Counted from the first letter of the stretch, positions 35,956 to 45,558 are shown. The stretch is DNA of 64,000 nucleotides from Brevibacterium senegalense (GCF_000285835.1 NZ_HE978600.1:35102-99101), one strand, 5' to 3'. Numbers and translations are program-made. Notes: generated by a model from the letters alone, not told the origin.

Positions 35956-35991
35956 CGCGGTGAGGGGGGTCACGTGGCCCCCCTCACCGCG
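35956..35991. terminator. Hairpin after pepA
   Basis: Perfect 14-bp stem, CGCGGTGAGGGGGG (35956-35969) with CCCCCCTCACCGCG (35978-35991), 8-nt loop. It lies just past the pepA stop on the minus strand, 104 nt before lpd. Confidence 0.75.
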
Positions 35992-35998
35992 ACCGGGA

Positions 35999-37516
35999 TC
36001 AGGCCCCGGCCAGCTGGTCCGCGAGCTCGACGAGCGTCCGGACGGGAACCCCGGTGCCGCCCTTGACGGTGTACCCGTGCGGGGCCTCCGCGTTGTACGA
36101 GGGGCCGGCGATGTCGAGGTGGGCCCACTCGACCCCGTCGGCCACGAACTCGCGGAGGAACGCGGCCGCGGCGAGCATGCCGCCGGCACGTCCGCCGGAG
36201 TTCGTGAGGTCCGCGGTCGTGGAGTCGAAGGACTTGAGCATCTCCTCCGGGATCGGCATGGGCCAGAACGGCTCGCCGGAGGCCTCCGCCGCCAGGACGA
36301 GGCGGTTGCGGGCCGCGTCCGTGCCCATGACGCCGGAGGTGCGCGCGCCCAGCGCGACGATCTGCGCACCCGTGAGCGTCGCGATGTCGACGACGAGATC
36401 CGGAGACTCCTCCTGCGCCGCGACGAGCGCGTCGGCCAGGACCAGGCGGCCCTCAGCGTCCGTGTTCGTCACCTCGACGGTCTTCCCGCCGTAGATGCGC
36501 AGGACGTCGGCCGGACGCTGCGCGGAGCCGGACGGCATGTTCTCCGCGAGCGCCAGCCACGCCGTCACGCGCACGGGCAGGCCCAGGCGCGCGATCGCGA
36601 AGAGCGCCTGCGCGGCGGCCGCGGCACCGGCCATGTCGGACTTCATCTCCTCCATCTTCGCGGCGGGCTTGAGCGAGATGCCGCCAGAGTCGAACGTGAT
36701 GCCCTTGCCCACGAGCGCCAGGTGGGTCGACGCCTTCTTGGGAGCGTACGACACCTTGACGAGGCGCGGGCCGCGGGGGGAGCCGCCGCCCACACCGATG
36801 AGTCCGCCGAAGCCGCGCGAGCGCAGCGTGTCCTCGTCGAGGACCTCGACGCGCACCTTCGCCTTCTTGAGCTCCGAGCCGGCGGCCTGGTCGACGACGG
36901 CCTGCGCGAAGGACTCCGGGTAGAGGTCCAGCGGCGGCTGGTTCACGAGGTCACGGGCGTCCGCGGCGGCGCGGGCCACGGTCGCGGCGCGGTCGAGGCC
37001 CGACTGCGCGGCACTGGGGGCGATGACGGCCAGCGACCGGACCGGGGTCGAGGAGCCGCCGTCGGAGAGGTAGGCGGTGTAGCGGTAGGAGCCCAGCAGC
37101 GCACCGGTGGCCACGGCCTCGGCGGTCGCCGCGTCCGTGACGGGGAAGGCGAGGGCGACGGACTCGACGTCGCTCAGCCCGCGCAGCGCGGTGCCGGCCG
37201 CCCGGCGCAGGGACTCGAGCGCCGCCGCGGGGTCCTCGTCCGTCGACGGCGCTCCCAGTCCTGCGAGGACGACGGAGCCCGCGCGCACAGCGGTGGGGGC
37301 GGGGATCCGGGCGACGGCGCCGGCCTTGCCGGTGTGGCCCACCGCGGCGGCAGCGGCGGCCAGCGCGGAGGCGGGCTTCTTCGCCAGCCCCTGCGCGGCG
37401 GGGACGGCGCCGTCCTCACCGGAGTGGAATGCGACGACGAGGACGTCCGCGGTCGCGGTCGCGGGATCGCCGGACGCGCGTGAGATCGTCGGCAGTGCTG
37501 TGCTGGGGGTGGCCAT
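35999..37516 (-). CDS. pepA: Leucyl aminopeptidase, M17 family
   Basis: A 505-aa two-metal aminopeptidase. The N-terminal macro-like domain (about 1-170) is variable. The catalytic domain carries VGKGITFDSGGISLKPAAKM, EMKSDMAGAAAAAQALFAIA, and the family signature NTDAEGRLVLADAL (N-T-D-A-E-G-R-L) with metal-binding Asp/Glu. It degrades peptides in the cytoplasm. The ATG at 37516 has GAAGGA 7-8 nt upstream; the in-frame upstream residues are non-coding in composition. Divergent from pyrD. Confidence 0.95.
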   Translation of the reverse strand: MATPSTALPTISRASGDPATATADVLVVAFHSGEDGAVPAAQGLAKKPASALAAAAAAVGHTGKAGAVARIPAPTAVRAGSVVLAGLGAPSTDEDPAAALESLRRAAGTALRGLSDVESVALAFPVTDAATAEAVATGALLGSYRYTAYLSDGGSSTPVRSLAVIAPSAAQSGLDRAATVARAAADARDLVNQPPLDLYPESFAQAVVDQAAGSELKKAKVRVEVLDEDTLRSRGFGGLIGVGGGSPRGPRLVKVSYAPKKASTHLALVGKGITFDSGGISLKPAAKMEEMKSDMAGAAAAAQALFAIARLGLPVRVTAWLALAENMPSGSAQRPADVLRIYGGKTVEVTNTDAEGRLVLADALVAAQEESPDLVVDIATLTGAQIVALGARTSGVMGTDAARNRLVLAAEASGEPFWPMPIPEEMLKSFDSTTADLTNSGGRAGGMLAAAAFLREFVADGVEWAHLDIAGPSYNAEAPHGYTVKGGTGVPVRTLVELADQLAGA

Positions 37517-37602
37517 CGAGGGTCCTTCCGTCGGTCTGCGTAGTCCTTGCCAGCCTAGTGCCGCCCGCGTGCGGGCTGGAGTACGGGCCGCCCGCGGGCC
37601 GC

Positions 37603-37608
37603 TAGAGT
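37603..37608 (+). promoter_or_regulatory. -10 box of leaderless pyrD
   Basis: TAGAGT, 6 nt before the GTG at 37615. No SD is present between them. Confidence 0.5.
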
Positions 37609-37614
37609 GACCGC

Positions 37615-38715
37615 GTGGACGATCTCGCATACGCACTCCTGTACCGCTCGCTCCTGGTCCGCATGGATGCGGAGCGCGCCCACCGTCTCAGCTTCGCGGC
37701 CCTGCGGGCGCTCGACGCGGTGCCGGGGGTGCGGGACGCGGTCGGTGCGGTGCTCTCCGCCGGGACCCACGCCCCCGCGCAGGTGCTGGGGCTGCCGTTC
37801 CGCAACCGCGTGGGCCTGGCCGCGGGCTTCGACAAGGAGGGGCACGGCATCCGCGCCCTGTCGCGCCTGGGCTTCGGCCACATCGAGGTGGGCACTGTGA
37901 CGGGGCACGCGCAGCCCGGCAACGAGTGCCCCCGCCTGTTCCGCCTCCTGGAGCACGAGGCGATCCTCAACCGGATGGGCTTCAACAACGCGGGCTCGAG
38001 GGCGGCGTCGTTCGCCGTCGACGACCAGCGCCGCGCCGTCGACCTCCTGCCGGAGGCCCTGCGCCCCGTCATCGGCATCAACATCGGCAAGACGAAGGTC
38101 GTCGAGGCGGCGGACGCGGCCGCGGACTACGCCCTGTCGACACGGACGCTCGCCCCGTTGGCGGACTACCTCGTCATCAACGTGTCGTCCCCCAACACGC
38201 CGGGCCTGCGCGATCTGCAGGCCGTCGACTCCCTGCGGCCGATTATCGCCGCGGTGCGCGACACCGCCGCCGAGGTCGTCGAGACCCCGCGGTCGACGCT
38301 GGGGCACGTGCCCCTGCTGGTGAAGCTGGCGCCGGACCTGGCGGATGCGGATGTGCGCGAGGCCGTCGACCTGGCGGTCGCGGAGGACGTCGACGGACTG
38401 GTGCTCACGAACACGCTCGTCGACCGGAGCGTCCTCACGGGTGCGGATCGGGCGTTCGCGCAGGCGGAGGCGGGCGGGATCTCCGGCAGACCGCTGGCGG
38501 AGCGGTCGATGGAGGTGCTGCGGCTGGTCCGCAGGCACCTGGACGCACAGCACCCGGGACGTGCGATGGCGCTCGTGTCCGCCGGCGGCGTGGGCGATTC
38601 CCGCGACGTGTCCGCGCGACTGGGCGCGGGCGCCGACCTCGTGCAGGCGTATTCGGGCCTCATCTACGGCGGGCCGTTCTGGCCGGGCGCACTGGTGCGG
38701 GGGAGCCGCCGCTGA
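37615..38715 (+). CDS. pyrD: Dihydroorotate dehydrogenase (quinone), class 2
   Basis: A 366-aa membrane-associated flavoenzyme of pyrimidine synthesis. It has the N-terminal helical extension of class 2 (LAYALLYRSLLVRMDAERAH), then LGLPFRNRVGLAAGFDKEGH, VGTVTGHAQPGNECPRLFRL, ILNRMGFNNAG, NVSSPNTPGLRDLQ with the catalytic serine, and FMN-binding SAGGVGDSRD and LVQAYSGLIYGGP. The GTG start is leaderless. It converges with the DUF3043 gene (14 nt between the stops). Confidence 0.95.
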   Translation: MDDLAYALLYRSLLVRMDAERAHRLSFAALRALDAVPGVRDAVGAVLSAGTHAPAQVLGLPFRNRVGLAAGFDKEGHGIRALSRLGFGHIEVGTVTGHAQPGNECPRLFRLLEHEAILNRMGFNNAGSRAASFAVDDQRRAVDLLPEALRPVIGINIGKTKVVEAADAAADYALSTRTLAPLADYLVINVSSPNTPGLRDLQAVDSLRPIIAAVRDTAAEVVETPRSTLGHVPLLVKLAPDLADADVREAVDLAVAEDVDGLVLTNTLVDRSVLTGADRAFAQAEAGGISGRPLAERSMEVLRLVRRHLDAQHPGRAMALVSAGGVGDSRDVSARLGAGADLVQAYSGLIYGGPFWPGALVRGSRR

Positions 38716-38729
38716 CGCGGCGGGGCGGA

Positions 38730-39359
38730 TCAGGCCGGGTACTCGCGGCGCCGGACGACCGGCTTGGGCACGCGCAGGCGGCGGATCTGCACCGATCGCA
38801 TGATCGCGTAGAAGTTCGTGCCCTTCTGGATCGACCCCTCGCCGAACTTCAGCTTGAGGCGTCCGCGCAGCAGGACGCACAGGAGGATGCTGTCGAGGAT
38901 GATGAGCACGATGAGGCCGTAGACGATGAAGTTCGCCGCGACCGCCCAGGCCTGGTTGAACATGCCGGCGAGGAGGACGACGAGGGCGATCGGGATGAAG
39001 AGCTCGCCGATCGAGAAGCGGGCGTCCACGTAATCGCGGACGTAGCGGCGCTGCGGTCCCGCGTCGCGGGGTCCCAGGAAGCGCTCGTCGCCGTGCATGA
39101 CGCCCACGCGCGCCTCGTCGCGGCGGCGACGCATGTCGTCGCGAGCGCGCTTGTCGGCTGCCTTGCGGTCCGCCCCCACCAGCGGGCGCTGGTTGCGGGC
39201 CTGCTGCTGGCTGCGCTTGGGCGTGGGCCGGTTCTTCTTCTGCTCGGCCGGATGGGACCCGCCGACGACACCGTCGGTGCTGCCGTTCTCCGCTTCCGGG
39301 GTCGCGTCCGTCTGCTGATCCCTGTCAGCGCCTGCCGAGTCACTCTTCCGTCCGAACAC
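38730..39359 (-). CDS. DUF3043 membrane protein
   Basis: A 209-aa actinobacterial protein of unknown function. It has a charged N-terminal half (KKNRPTPKRSQQQARNQRPL, then ADKRARDDMRRRRDEARVGV), a conserved RRYVRDYVDARFSIGELFIP, two membrane helices (about 122-145 and 148-170), and a basic tail. The family is usually found near the cta/qcr cluster. The GTG is leaderless, 7 nt after TACTAT (39372-39367), a box that overlaps the -10 of the divergent M20 gene. Confidence 0.85.
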   Translation of the reverse strand: MFGRKSDSAGADRDQQTDATPEAENGSTDGVVGGSHPAEQKKNRPTPKRSQQQARNQRPLVGADRKAADKRARDDMRRRRDEARVGVMHGDERFLGPRDAGPQRRYVRDYVDARFSIGELFIPIALVVLLAGMFNQAWAVAANFIVYGLIVLIILDSILLCVLLRGRLKLKFGEGSIQKGTNFYAIMRSVQIRRLRVPKPVVRRREYPA

Positions 39360-39366
39360 GCATTGA

Positions 39367-39373
39367 ATAGTAT
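39367..39373. promoter_or_regulatory. Overlapping divergent -10 boxes of two leaderless genes
   Basis: ATAGTAT: the plus strand reads TAGTAT (39368-39373), 6 nt before the ATG at 39380. The minus strand reads TACTAT (39372-39367), 7 nt before the GTG at 39359. The two boxes share five base pairs and the inferred start sites are 21 bp apart, so polymerase can occupy only one orientation at a time. Confidence 0.6.
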
Positions 39374-39379
39374 CGGATC

Positions 39380-40777
39380 ATGAATGTCGCACCGCACACG
39401 CTTCCGCTCCCCGACCGCGCAGCCCGGTTCCACGCAGCGCTCGAGCCGCTCATGGAGGAGGTCATCACAGACCTGACGGCGCTGGTGAGGATCCCGTCGA
39501 TCGCCTGGCCGTCGTTCGATCCGGCCCACGTCGACGCCTCCGCCGAGGCCGTGGCAGGCCTGGCCCGCACGGCCGGCTTCGACGAGGTCGAGATCCTCCG
39601 GGCGCCCACTCCCGGCGGCGAGCCGGGCGCCCCCGCCGTCGTGGCCCGCCGCCCGGCCCCGGCCGGCGCCCCCACCGTGGTGCTCTACGCGCACCACGAC
39701 GTGCAACCCGTGGGCGACACCGCGCTGTGGGACACCCCGCCGTTCGAGGCGACGGTCCGCGGCGACCGGATCTTCGGTCGCGGAGCGGCCGATGACAAGG
39801 CCGGCATCCTCGTCCACCTGACGGCGATGCGCCTGCTGGGCGACGACCTCGGCGTGGGTGTCGTCCTGTTCGTCGAGGGCGAGGAGGAGGCGGGGTCGCC
39901 GTCGTTCGGGAACTTCCTCCGGGAGCACCGCGAGAAGCTCGCCGGGGACGTCATCGTCGTCGCGGACTCCGGCAACTGGAAGGTGGGCACGCCGGCGCTC
40001 ACGACCAGTCTGCGCGGGATGGCCTCGCTCGAGTTCACGGTGGCGACCCTCGACCACGCGGTGCATTCGGGGATGTACGGGGGAGCGGTGCCGGACGCGG
40101 CGCTCGCGATGACCCGGCTGCTCGCGTCCCTGCACGCGGACGACGGATCCGTCGCGGTCGACGGTCTGCGCGGGGAGGAGGCGGCGGACGTCGAGTACGA
40201 CGAGGCCGTGCTGCGGGCGGACTCCGGGGTGCTGGACGGGGTCTCCCTCATCGGGCGCGGCTCACTGTCCTCGCGCATCTGGTCGCAGCCGTCGATCACG
40301 GTCATCGGGCTGGACCTCCCGCGGGTCGATGTGTCGTCGAACACCCTGCAGCAGTCCGTGCGCGCGAAGCTGAGCATCCGGGTCGCACCGGGGCAGACGC
40401 CCGCGGAGGCGCTCGAGGCGGTCCGGGCGCACCTGCGGGCGCACGCACCGTTCGGGGCGCGCGTCGACTTCGGGGCGGAGGAGGGCGGCAGCCCGTGGCG
40501 GGCGGACGTGTCCGATCCCGTCGTCGACACGGCGATGGAGGCGCTCACGGCCGGCTTCGGACAGGGCGCCGTCCAGGTGGGACTGGGCGGTTCGATCCCG
40601 TTCATCGCGGATCTGCTGGAGGAGTTCCCGTCCGCCTCGATCCTCGTGACGGGCGTCGAGGATCCGGACGCACGGGCCCACAGCGCGAACGAGTCGCTCC
40701 ACGTGCCGGACTTCCGGTCCGCGATCGTGTCGGAGGCGCTGCTGCTCGAGGAGCTGGGCCGCGGGGCGCGGGAATAG
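39380..40777 (+). CDS. M20-family dipeptidase
   Basis: A 465-aa zinc metallopeptidase. Metal and catalytic motifs are VVLYAHHDVQPVGD (first His and catalytic Asp), IFGRGAADDKAGILVHLTAM (bridging Asp), VLFVEGEEEAGSPSF (catalytic Glu and zinc Glu), VIVVADSGNWKVGTPAL (zinc Asp) and GVEDPDARAHSANESLHV (last His). The dimerisation lid lies at about 200-330. The substrate is a dipeptide or amino-acyl compound; the family includes PepV/CNDP-type and Cys-Gly dipeptidases. Leaderless start. Confidence 0.85.
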   Translation: MNVAPHTLPLPDRAARFHAALEPLMEEVITDLTALVRIPSIAWPSFDPAHVDASAEAVAGLARTAGFDEVEILRAPTPGGEPGAPAVVARRPAPAGAPTVVLYAHHDVQPVGDTALWDTPPFEATVRGDRIFGRGAADDKAGILVHLTAMRLLGDDLGVGVVLFVEGEEEAGSPSFGNFLREHREKLAGDVIVVADSGNWKVGTPALTTSLRGMASLEFTVATLDHAVHSGMYGGAVPDAALAMTRLLASLHADDGSVAVDGLRGEEAADVEYDEAVLRADSGVLDGVSLIGRGSLSSRIWSQPSITVIGLDLPRVDVSSNTLQQSVRAKLSIRVAPGQTPAEALEAVRAHLRAHAPFGARVDFGAEEGGSPWRADVSDPVVDTAMEALTAGFGQGAVQVGLGGSIPFIADLLEEFPSASILVTGVEDPDARAHSANESLHVPDFRSAIVSEALLLEELGRGARE

Positions 40778-40873
40778 GGCGCCGCGGCGAGTCGTTGCGG
40801 GTGTAGCCTTGATGGACCCGGCGATCGACAATGCGATCTGCGACGTCCCACCGAATCGTGCGAAGGAGATCCG

Positions 40874-41230
40874 ATGACCGTCACCGACGAGACCACCGTT
40901 CCCACCCATGGAGTCGAGCTCTCCGACGCCGCTGCGGGCAAGGTGCGCAGTCTCCTCCAGCAGGAGGGCCGCGATGATCTCCGCCTCCGCGTGGCCGTGC
41001 AGCCCGGCGGCTGCTCCGGACTCATCTACCAGCTCTACTTCGACGAGCGGACGCTCGACGGCGACGCCGTGCGCGACTTCGACGGCGTCGAGGTGATCGT
41101 CGACAAGATGAGCGTGCCCTACCTAGGCGGTTCGACGATCGACTTCTCCGACACGATCGAGAAGCAGGGCTTCACGATCGACAACCCCAATGCGGCGGGA
41201 TCGTGCGCATGCGGTGATTCGTTCCACTGA
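40874..41230 (+). CDS. erpA: A-type iron-sulfur carrier (HesB/IscA/ErpA family)
   Basis: A 118-aa A-type carrier that hands Fe-S clusters to apo-proteins. The three cluster cysteines are in VQPGGCSGLIYQLYFDE and the C-terminal GSCACGDSFH. The length and the N-terminal VELSDAAAGKVRSLLQQEGR fit the family; the symbol is by analogy. GAAGGAGA lies 6 nt before the ATG. A TAGCCT at about 40805 could be its -10. It lies upstream of the oxidase genes, as in other Actinobacteria, and could supply the Rieske cluster and LipA. Confidence 0.9.
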   Translation: MTVTDETTVPTHGVELSDAAAGKVRSLLQQEGRDDLRLRVAVQPGGCSGLIYQLYFDERTLDGDAVRDFDGVEVIVDKMSVPYLGGSTIDFSDTIEKQGFTIDNPNAAGSCACGDSFH

Positions 41231-41247
41231 TGAGGAGCGGAGCAGGA

Positions 41248-41278
41248 CGGGGCCCGGCGGTGCAGCCGCCGGGCCCCG
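41248..41278. terminator. Hairpin after erpA
   Basis: 13-bp perfect stem, CGGGGCCCGGCGG (41248-41260) with its complement (41266-41278), 5-nt loop, 18 bp after the erpA stop. Confidence 0.7.
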
Positions 41279-41336
41279 CCGCGCATTCACGGCCCGGGTC
41301 CATCGAGGCCGCGCGCCGCGGCGGGTCGTCGACGTG

Positions 41337-41978
41337 ATGGACGAGGACCTCCGCGCGGTGTCCGCGGATCTGGACGTGGGCGAGGGCGGCCTCGAGACGA
41401 TCCTCTCCGCCTATCGGGCCGGCTTCTTCCCGATGGGTCTGGGGGACGGGGGAGGGGCGCCGATCGGATGGTGGGCGCCCGCGCTCCGGGGCGTGCTGCT
41501 GCCCGGGCGTCTGCGGATCAGCCGGAGTCTGCGCCGTTCCCTGCGGCGGTACGCGCACAGCATCGACCGCGACTTCGCGGGGGTCGTCGACGGGTGCGCG
41601 GACCCGGATCGCGAGGGGGCGTGGATCTCCTCGCGGATGAGACAGGTGTACCTGCGTCTCCACGCGGCCGGCTGGGCCCGGTCGATCGAGGTGTGGGATG
41701 CGGACGGGGGACTGGCCGGGGGCCTGTTCGGCATCGACCTGGGACATCTCTTCATCGGCGAGTCGATGTTCCACCGCGGCACGGACGCGTCGAAGGTCGC
41801 GGTCGTGCGCCTGGCGGAGATGCTGACGGAGCGCTGCGGCGAGGACTGGACCGTCGACGTGCAGTGGTCGACGCCACATCTGGAATCGCTCGGCGTGTCG
41901 GAACTGTCCGGCCTCGACTACCTCGTCCGGCTCAGGCAGGCGGAAGCGCGTGACGGCTCTGAGCTTTTTTACAGGTGA
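41337..41978 (+). CDS. aat: Leucyl/phenylalanyl-tRNA-protein transferase
   Basis: A 213-aa transferase that adds Leu/Phe to proteins with N-terminal Lys/Arg, feeding the N-degron (ClpS/ClpAP) pathway. It has the family order SAYRAGFFPMG, then IGWWAPALRGVLLPGRLRIS, then GAWISSRMRQVYLRLHAAGW, IEVWDADGGLAGGLFGIDLG, LFIGESMFHRGTDASKVAVV and the final VQWSTPHLESLGV. The ATG at 41337 is used because upstream in-frame codons are Arg-rich. No good SD. It sits between erpA and the oxidase operon. Confidence 0.85.
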   Translation: MDEDLRAVSADLDVGEGGLETILSAYRAGFFPMGLGDGGGAPIGWWAPALRGVLLPGRLRISRSLRRSLRRYAHSIDRDFAGVVDGCADPDREGAWISSRMRQVYLRLHAAGWARSIEVWDADGGLAGGLFGIDLGHLFIGESMFHRGTDASKVAVVRLAEMLTERCGEDWTVDVQWSTPHLESLGVSELSGLDYLVRLRQAEARDGSELFYR

Positions 41979-41998
41979 GGCACTGCCAACGTGAATTT

Positions 41999-42020
41999 CT
42001 ACGGCGTGTAGCGGTAGGCT
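41999..42020 (+). promoter_or_regulatory. CTAC-N5-GTAG dyad and -10 before the ctaC operon
   Basis: CTACGGCGTGTAG (41999-42011), followed after 3 nt by TAGGCT (42015-42020), a good -10. The dyad occupies the spacer between the -35 and -10 positions. The same dyad type occurs at 52354-52366 before ctaE. The leader to the ctaC GTG is about 130 nt. Confidence 0.5.
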
Positions 42021-42155
42021 GTGGGGGACAAAGTCAGAGTACGGCTCTCCTGCCCCGGAGTCCTGCCCGTCGCTCGTCTGCTCGGCACCGCTGAGCACCG
42101 ATCCGACGACGGGAGCACGGACGCGGAGTGCCGTCAGAGGTTCGAAAGGCTGCAC

Positions 42156-43049
42156 GTGGATTCTCCGAATCAGCCCGCACCGGGGACGCGCACGTCCTGG
42201 GCCAAGCGGCTCGGTGTGATCGGCGCAGCGGCGGCAACGACACTGCTCGCCGGATGCACGAGGGAACAGTGGGAGGTCGGCTTCCTCCACGAGGACTCGA
42301 AGGGCGCGACGTCCCACACCGATCACTACATCGCACTGTGGAACGGCGGCTGGATCGCCGCCCTGGCCGTGGGCGCGCTCACCTGGGGACTGATCCTCTG
42401 GTGCCTCGTCGCCTACCGCCGCCGGAAGTCCGATCGCGGACTGCCGGTCCAGATGCGCTACAACATGCCCGTGGAGATCCTCTACACGGTCGTCCCGATC
42501 ATCCTGGTCATGGCGTTCTTCTTCGAGAACGTGAAGACGACCAACGTCACGATCGATGACGACACGCCGGCCGAGCAGGTCATCGAGATCTACGGCAAGC
42601 AGTGGGCGTGGGACTTCAACTACGTGACCGAGGACGTCTACTACGCGGGCGTCCAGGCGAACCTCGACGGCACGGAGCAGCCGGGCATCGAGGCGCCCAC
42701 GCTGTACCTCCCGTCCAACACGGACCTCGAGCTCAAGCTCGAGTCGCGCGACGTGATCCATTCGTTCTGGATCCCCGCCTTCCTCGAGAAGCGCGACATG
42801 ATCCCGGGGCGCTCGTCCAGCATCCACCTGCAGGCCCTCAAGGAGGGTGACTACCTCGGCAAGTGCGCCGAACTCTGCGGTGAGTTCCACTCGGAGATGA
42901 TCTTCAACGTCAGCGTCGTCTCCCCCGAGGAGTACGATGCGTACATCGAATCCCTGCGCGAGCAGGGCAACGAGGGACAGCTCGGCGAGGAGTACAACCG
43001 CACCGACTGGTACCAGAACCCTTATGAGCAGGAAGGGGCTGAGCACTGA
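42156..43049 (+). CDS. ctaC: Cytochrome c oxidase subunit II (aa3)
   Basis: A 297-aa lipoprotein subunit carrying CuA. The lipobox is LLAGC (Cys34) after an RRK-poor signal peptide. Two membrane helices follow (about 58-82 [20 protein letters not shown], about 100-122 [16 protein letters not shown]), then a cupredoxin domain with [20 protein letters not shown] and the CuA ligands in [12 protein letters not shown]. It accepts electrons from the QcrC di-haem cytochrome. The GTG at 42156 has AAAGG 6-7 nt upstream; an in-frame ORF upstream was rejected because the signal peptide starts here. It overlaps ctaD by one base (TGATG). Confidence 0.95.
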   Translation: MDSPNQPAPGTRTSWAKRLGVIGAAAATTLLAGCTREQWEVGFLHEDSKGATSHTDHYIALWNGGWIAALAVGALTWGLILWCLVAYRRRKSDRGLPVQMRYNMPVEILYTVVPIILVMAFFFENVKTTNVTIDDDTPAEQVIEIYGKQWAWDFNYVTEDVYYAGVQANLDGTEQPGIEAPTLYLPSNTDLELKLESRDVIHSFWIPAFLEKRDMIPGRSSSIHLQALKEGDYLGKCAELCGEFHSEMIFNVSVVSPEEYDAYIESLREQGNEGQLGEEYNRTDWYQNPYEQEGAEH

Positions 43050-44755
43050 TGACTGCGACTGCATCGCGTCCCACCGGCATCGCCGGGGCTCCCGCCGAAC
43101 CAGTGGCGACCAGTAAGGGTCGGATCTTCGTCAACTGGATCACCTCCACCGACCACAAGACGATCGGGTACATGTACCTGATCACCTCGTTCATCTTCTT
43201 CTGCCTCGGCGGCGTGATGGCTCTTATCATCCGCCTCGAGCTGTGGGAGCCGGGGATGCAGGTCCTCGAGACGAAGGAGCAGTACAACCAGCTGTTCACC
43301 ATGCACGGCACGGTGATGCTGCTGATGTTCGCCACGCCACTGTTCGCGGGCTTCGCGAACGTGCTCATGCCGCTGCAGATCGGCGCCCCGGACGTCGCCT
43401 TCCCGCGATTGAACTCCTTCGCGTTCTGGCTGTTCAGCTTCGGATCGCTCATCGCGCTGGCGGGCTTCCTCACCCCGCAGGGCGCGGCCTCGTTCGGCTG
43501 GACGGCGTACGCGCCGCTGTCGAACTCGACGTTCACCCCCGGCGTGGGCGGTAACCTCTGGGTCATGGGCCTGGCCTTCCAGGGCTTCGGCACGATCCTC
43601 GGCTCGGTCAACTTCATCGCGACGATCCTGACGCTGCGTGCGCCGGGCATGACGATGTTCCGCATGCCGATCTTCACGTGGAACGTGCTCATCACCGCTG
43701 TGCTCGTCATGATGGCGTTCCCGCCGCTGGCGGCCGCCCTGCTGGGCGTCGCCGCGGACCGGATCCTGGGAGCGCACACCTTCAGTCCGGAGAACGGCGG
43801 ACCGATCCTGTTCCAGCACCTGTTCTGGTTCTTCGGACACCCAGAGGTGTATGTGATCGCGCTGCCGTTCTTCGGCATCGTGTCGGAGATCTTCCCGGTC
43901 TTCAGCCGCAAGCCGATCTTCGGCTACGTCGGCCTCGTGTACGCGACGATCGCGATCGCCGCCCTGTCCGTCACCGTGTGGGCGCACCACATGTACGTGA
44001 CCGGTGCGGTCATGCTCCCGTTCTTCGCGTTCATGACCATGCTCATCGCGGTGCCCACAGGTGTGAAGATCTACAACTGGATCGGCACGATGTGGAGAGG
44101 GTCGTTGACCTTCGAGACACCGATGCTCTGGTCGCTGGGCTTCCTCGTCACGTTCGTGTTCGGCGGTCTGACGGGCGTCCTCCTGGCCTCGCCGGCACTG
44201 GACCAGCAGGTCTCTGACTCCTACTTCGTCGTCGCCCACTTCCACTACGTGGTCTTCGGCACGGTCGTGTTCGCCATGTTCGCCGGCTTCTACTTCTGGT
44301 GGCCCAAGTGGACCGGCAAGATGCTGGACGAGACGCTGGGCAAGATCCACTTCTGGCTGCTGTTCATCGGCTTCCACGGCACGTTCCTCGTGCAGCACTG
44401 GCTGGGTGCCGAGGGCATGCCGCGCCGCTACGCGGACTACCTGCCGCAGGACGGCTGGACGTTCCTCAACCAGGTGTCCACCGTGGGCTCGCTGATCCTG
44501 GGCCTGTCGCTGGTGCCGTTCTTCTGGAACGTGTGGGTCACGGCCCGCAAGGCGCCCAAGGTGACGGTCAACGACCCGTGGGGCTACGGCGCATCGCTCG
44601 AGTGGGCCACGTCCTGCCCGCCGCCGCGCCACAACTTCACGAGCCTCCCGCGCATCCGCTCCGAGCGCCCCGCGTTCGAGGCGAACCACCCCGAGCTGCT
44701 GGAGCTGGCCGCGGCCGGCCACGGCTCGCACCAGGCCAAGGAGGTCGCCAAGTGA
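43049..44755 (+). CDS. ctaD: Cytochrome c oxidase subunit I (aa3)
   Basis: A 568-aa haem-copper oxidase catalytic subunit with twelve membrane helices. Landmarks are [20 protein letters not shown] (low-spin haem a His), [20 protein letters not shown] (CuB His cross-linked Tyr), [14 protein letters not shown] (two CuB His) and [20 protein letters not shown] (haem a3 and haem a His). The K-channel Tyr is present in GHPEVY. It pumps protons while reducing O2. Start ATG overlaps the ctaC stop; its own stop overlaps ctaF. Confidence 0.97.
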   Translation: MTATASRPTGIAGAPAEPVATSKGRIFVNWITSTDHKTIGYMYLITSFIFFCLGGVMALIIRLELWEPGMQVLETKEQYNQLFTMHGTVMLLMFATPLFAGFANVLMPLQIGAPDVAFPRLNSFAFWLFSFGSLIALAGFLTPQGAASFGWTAYAPLSNSTFTPGVGGNLWVMGLAFQGFGTILGSVNFIATILTLRAPGMTMFRMPIFTWNVLITAVLVMMAFPPLAAALLGVAADRILGAHTFSPENGGPILFQHLFWFFGHPEVYVIALPFFGIVSEIFPVFSRKPIFGYVGLVYATIAIAALSVTVWAHHMYVTGAVMLPFFAFMTMLIAVPTGVKIYNWIGTMWRGSLTFETPMLWSLGFLVTFVFGGLTGVLLASPALDQQVSDSYFVVAHFHYVVFGTVVFAMFAGFYFWWPKWTGKMLDETLGKIHFWLLFIGFHGTFLVQHWLGAEGMPRRYADYLPQDGWTFLNQVSTVGSLILGLSLVPFFWNVWVTARKAPKVTVNDPWGYGASLEWATSCPPPRHNFTSLPRIRSERPAFEANHPELLELAAAGHGSHQAKEVAK

Positions 44756-45153
44756 GGACGTCCGGTTGGATCTTCACCCTCGGGTTCTTCTTCTTCGTCC
44801 CGGTCGCGATCATCTACGGCTTCGTGACGGACTTCCAGGAGTGGGTGGGCTTTCCCGCCATCCTCCTGGTGGGCGGCATGACCCTCATGATCGGCCTCTA
44901 CCTGTGGACCTGGGAGAAGAAGCACCCCCAGTTGCCCATGGACGACGTGGACGGCGAGATCGAGGACGAGTACTACGAGTACGGCTTCTACACGCCGTGG
45001 AGCTGGTGGCCGATCGTCCTGGCCGCGGGCGGCGCGATCTGCTTCCTGGCGGTCGCTGTGGGCTGGTGGATCTTCCCGTTCGGCGGCGTCATCGTCCTCG
45101 TGGGCCTCATCGGTCTCGTGTACGAGCACGACCGGGGCGTCCACGCGCACTGA
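44752..45153 (+). CDS. ctaF: Cytochrome c oxidase subunit IV, actinobacterial type
   Basis: A 133-aa small membrane subunit (four helices: [59 protein letters not shown] and [20 protein letters not shown]), with an acidic loop [17 protein letters not shown] between helices 2 and 3, as known for CtaF of the bc1-aa3 supercomplex. The GTG start overlaps the ctaD stop (GTGA). Followed by an 18-bp perfect hairpin. Confidence 0.93.
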   Translation: MRTSGWIFTLGFFFFVPVAIIYGFVTDFQEWVGFPAILLVGGMTLMIGLYLWTWEKKHPQLPMDDVDGEIEDEYYEYGFYTPWSWWPIVLAAGGAICFLAVAVGWWIFPFGGVIVLVGLIGLVYEHDRGVHAH

Positions 45154-45195
45154 GACGCTGACACCGGTCCGATAGAGCGGACGCGCAGCGCAGCC

Positions 45196-45235
45196 GACGG
45201 GCGGGGCGGAGGAGCGATCCTCCGCCCCGCCCGTC
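45196..45235. terminator. Strong hairpin after ctaF
   Basis: Perfect 18-bp stem: GACGGGCGGGGCGGAGGA (45196-45213), loop GCGA, complement at 45218-45235. No T-tail. It lies 43 bp after the ctaF stop. Confidence 0.8.
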
Positions 45236-45239
45236 GTCG

Positions 45240-45558
45240 TGCGTGCCCGGGGGGGTGCGGAGGGCGGATGCGCGGCGGGTTGTCCAGGAGACTCCGGAGC
45301 TGTGCGAGCGATCGGAGGCGCAGGTCCGCGGCCGGTTCGATGACCCGCTCGACGAAGAACGGCGAGGGCTTCTCGACCTTCGATCCGCTGGACGACGCGA
45401 TGATGTCGCACTCGAATGCGAGCGTTGCCGGCTCGTCCACCGCTTCCTCCGGCTGGTTCTCCACGATGCCGATGTGGAGGCCGCGGTCCTGCGACTGCCA
45501 CCGCCGCCCAGGAGCGGCACTCATCGACGAGGGTCTCACCGACGTCGACGACCAGCGC
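45240..45558 (-). pseudogene. HAD-family hydrolase remnant, 5' end cut by IS21 element
   Basis: Directly next to the IS end the minus strand encodes ALVVDVGETLVDE, the DxxxT motif I start of a HAD phosphatase. After a deletion and frame change it continues HIGIVENQPEEAVDEPATLA, then FECDIIASSSGSKVEKPSPF, then FVERVIEPAADLRL, which corresponds to HAD motifs II-III (G-I-V-x-N-Q ... V-E-K-P-x-P-x-F-F). The middle cap, the normal start codon and the C-terminus (motif IV) are lost. The only start left (TTG at 45564) lies in IS DNA. Non-functional. Confidence 0.7.
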
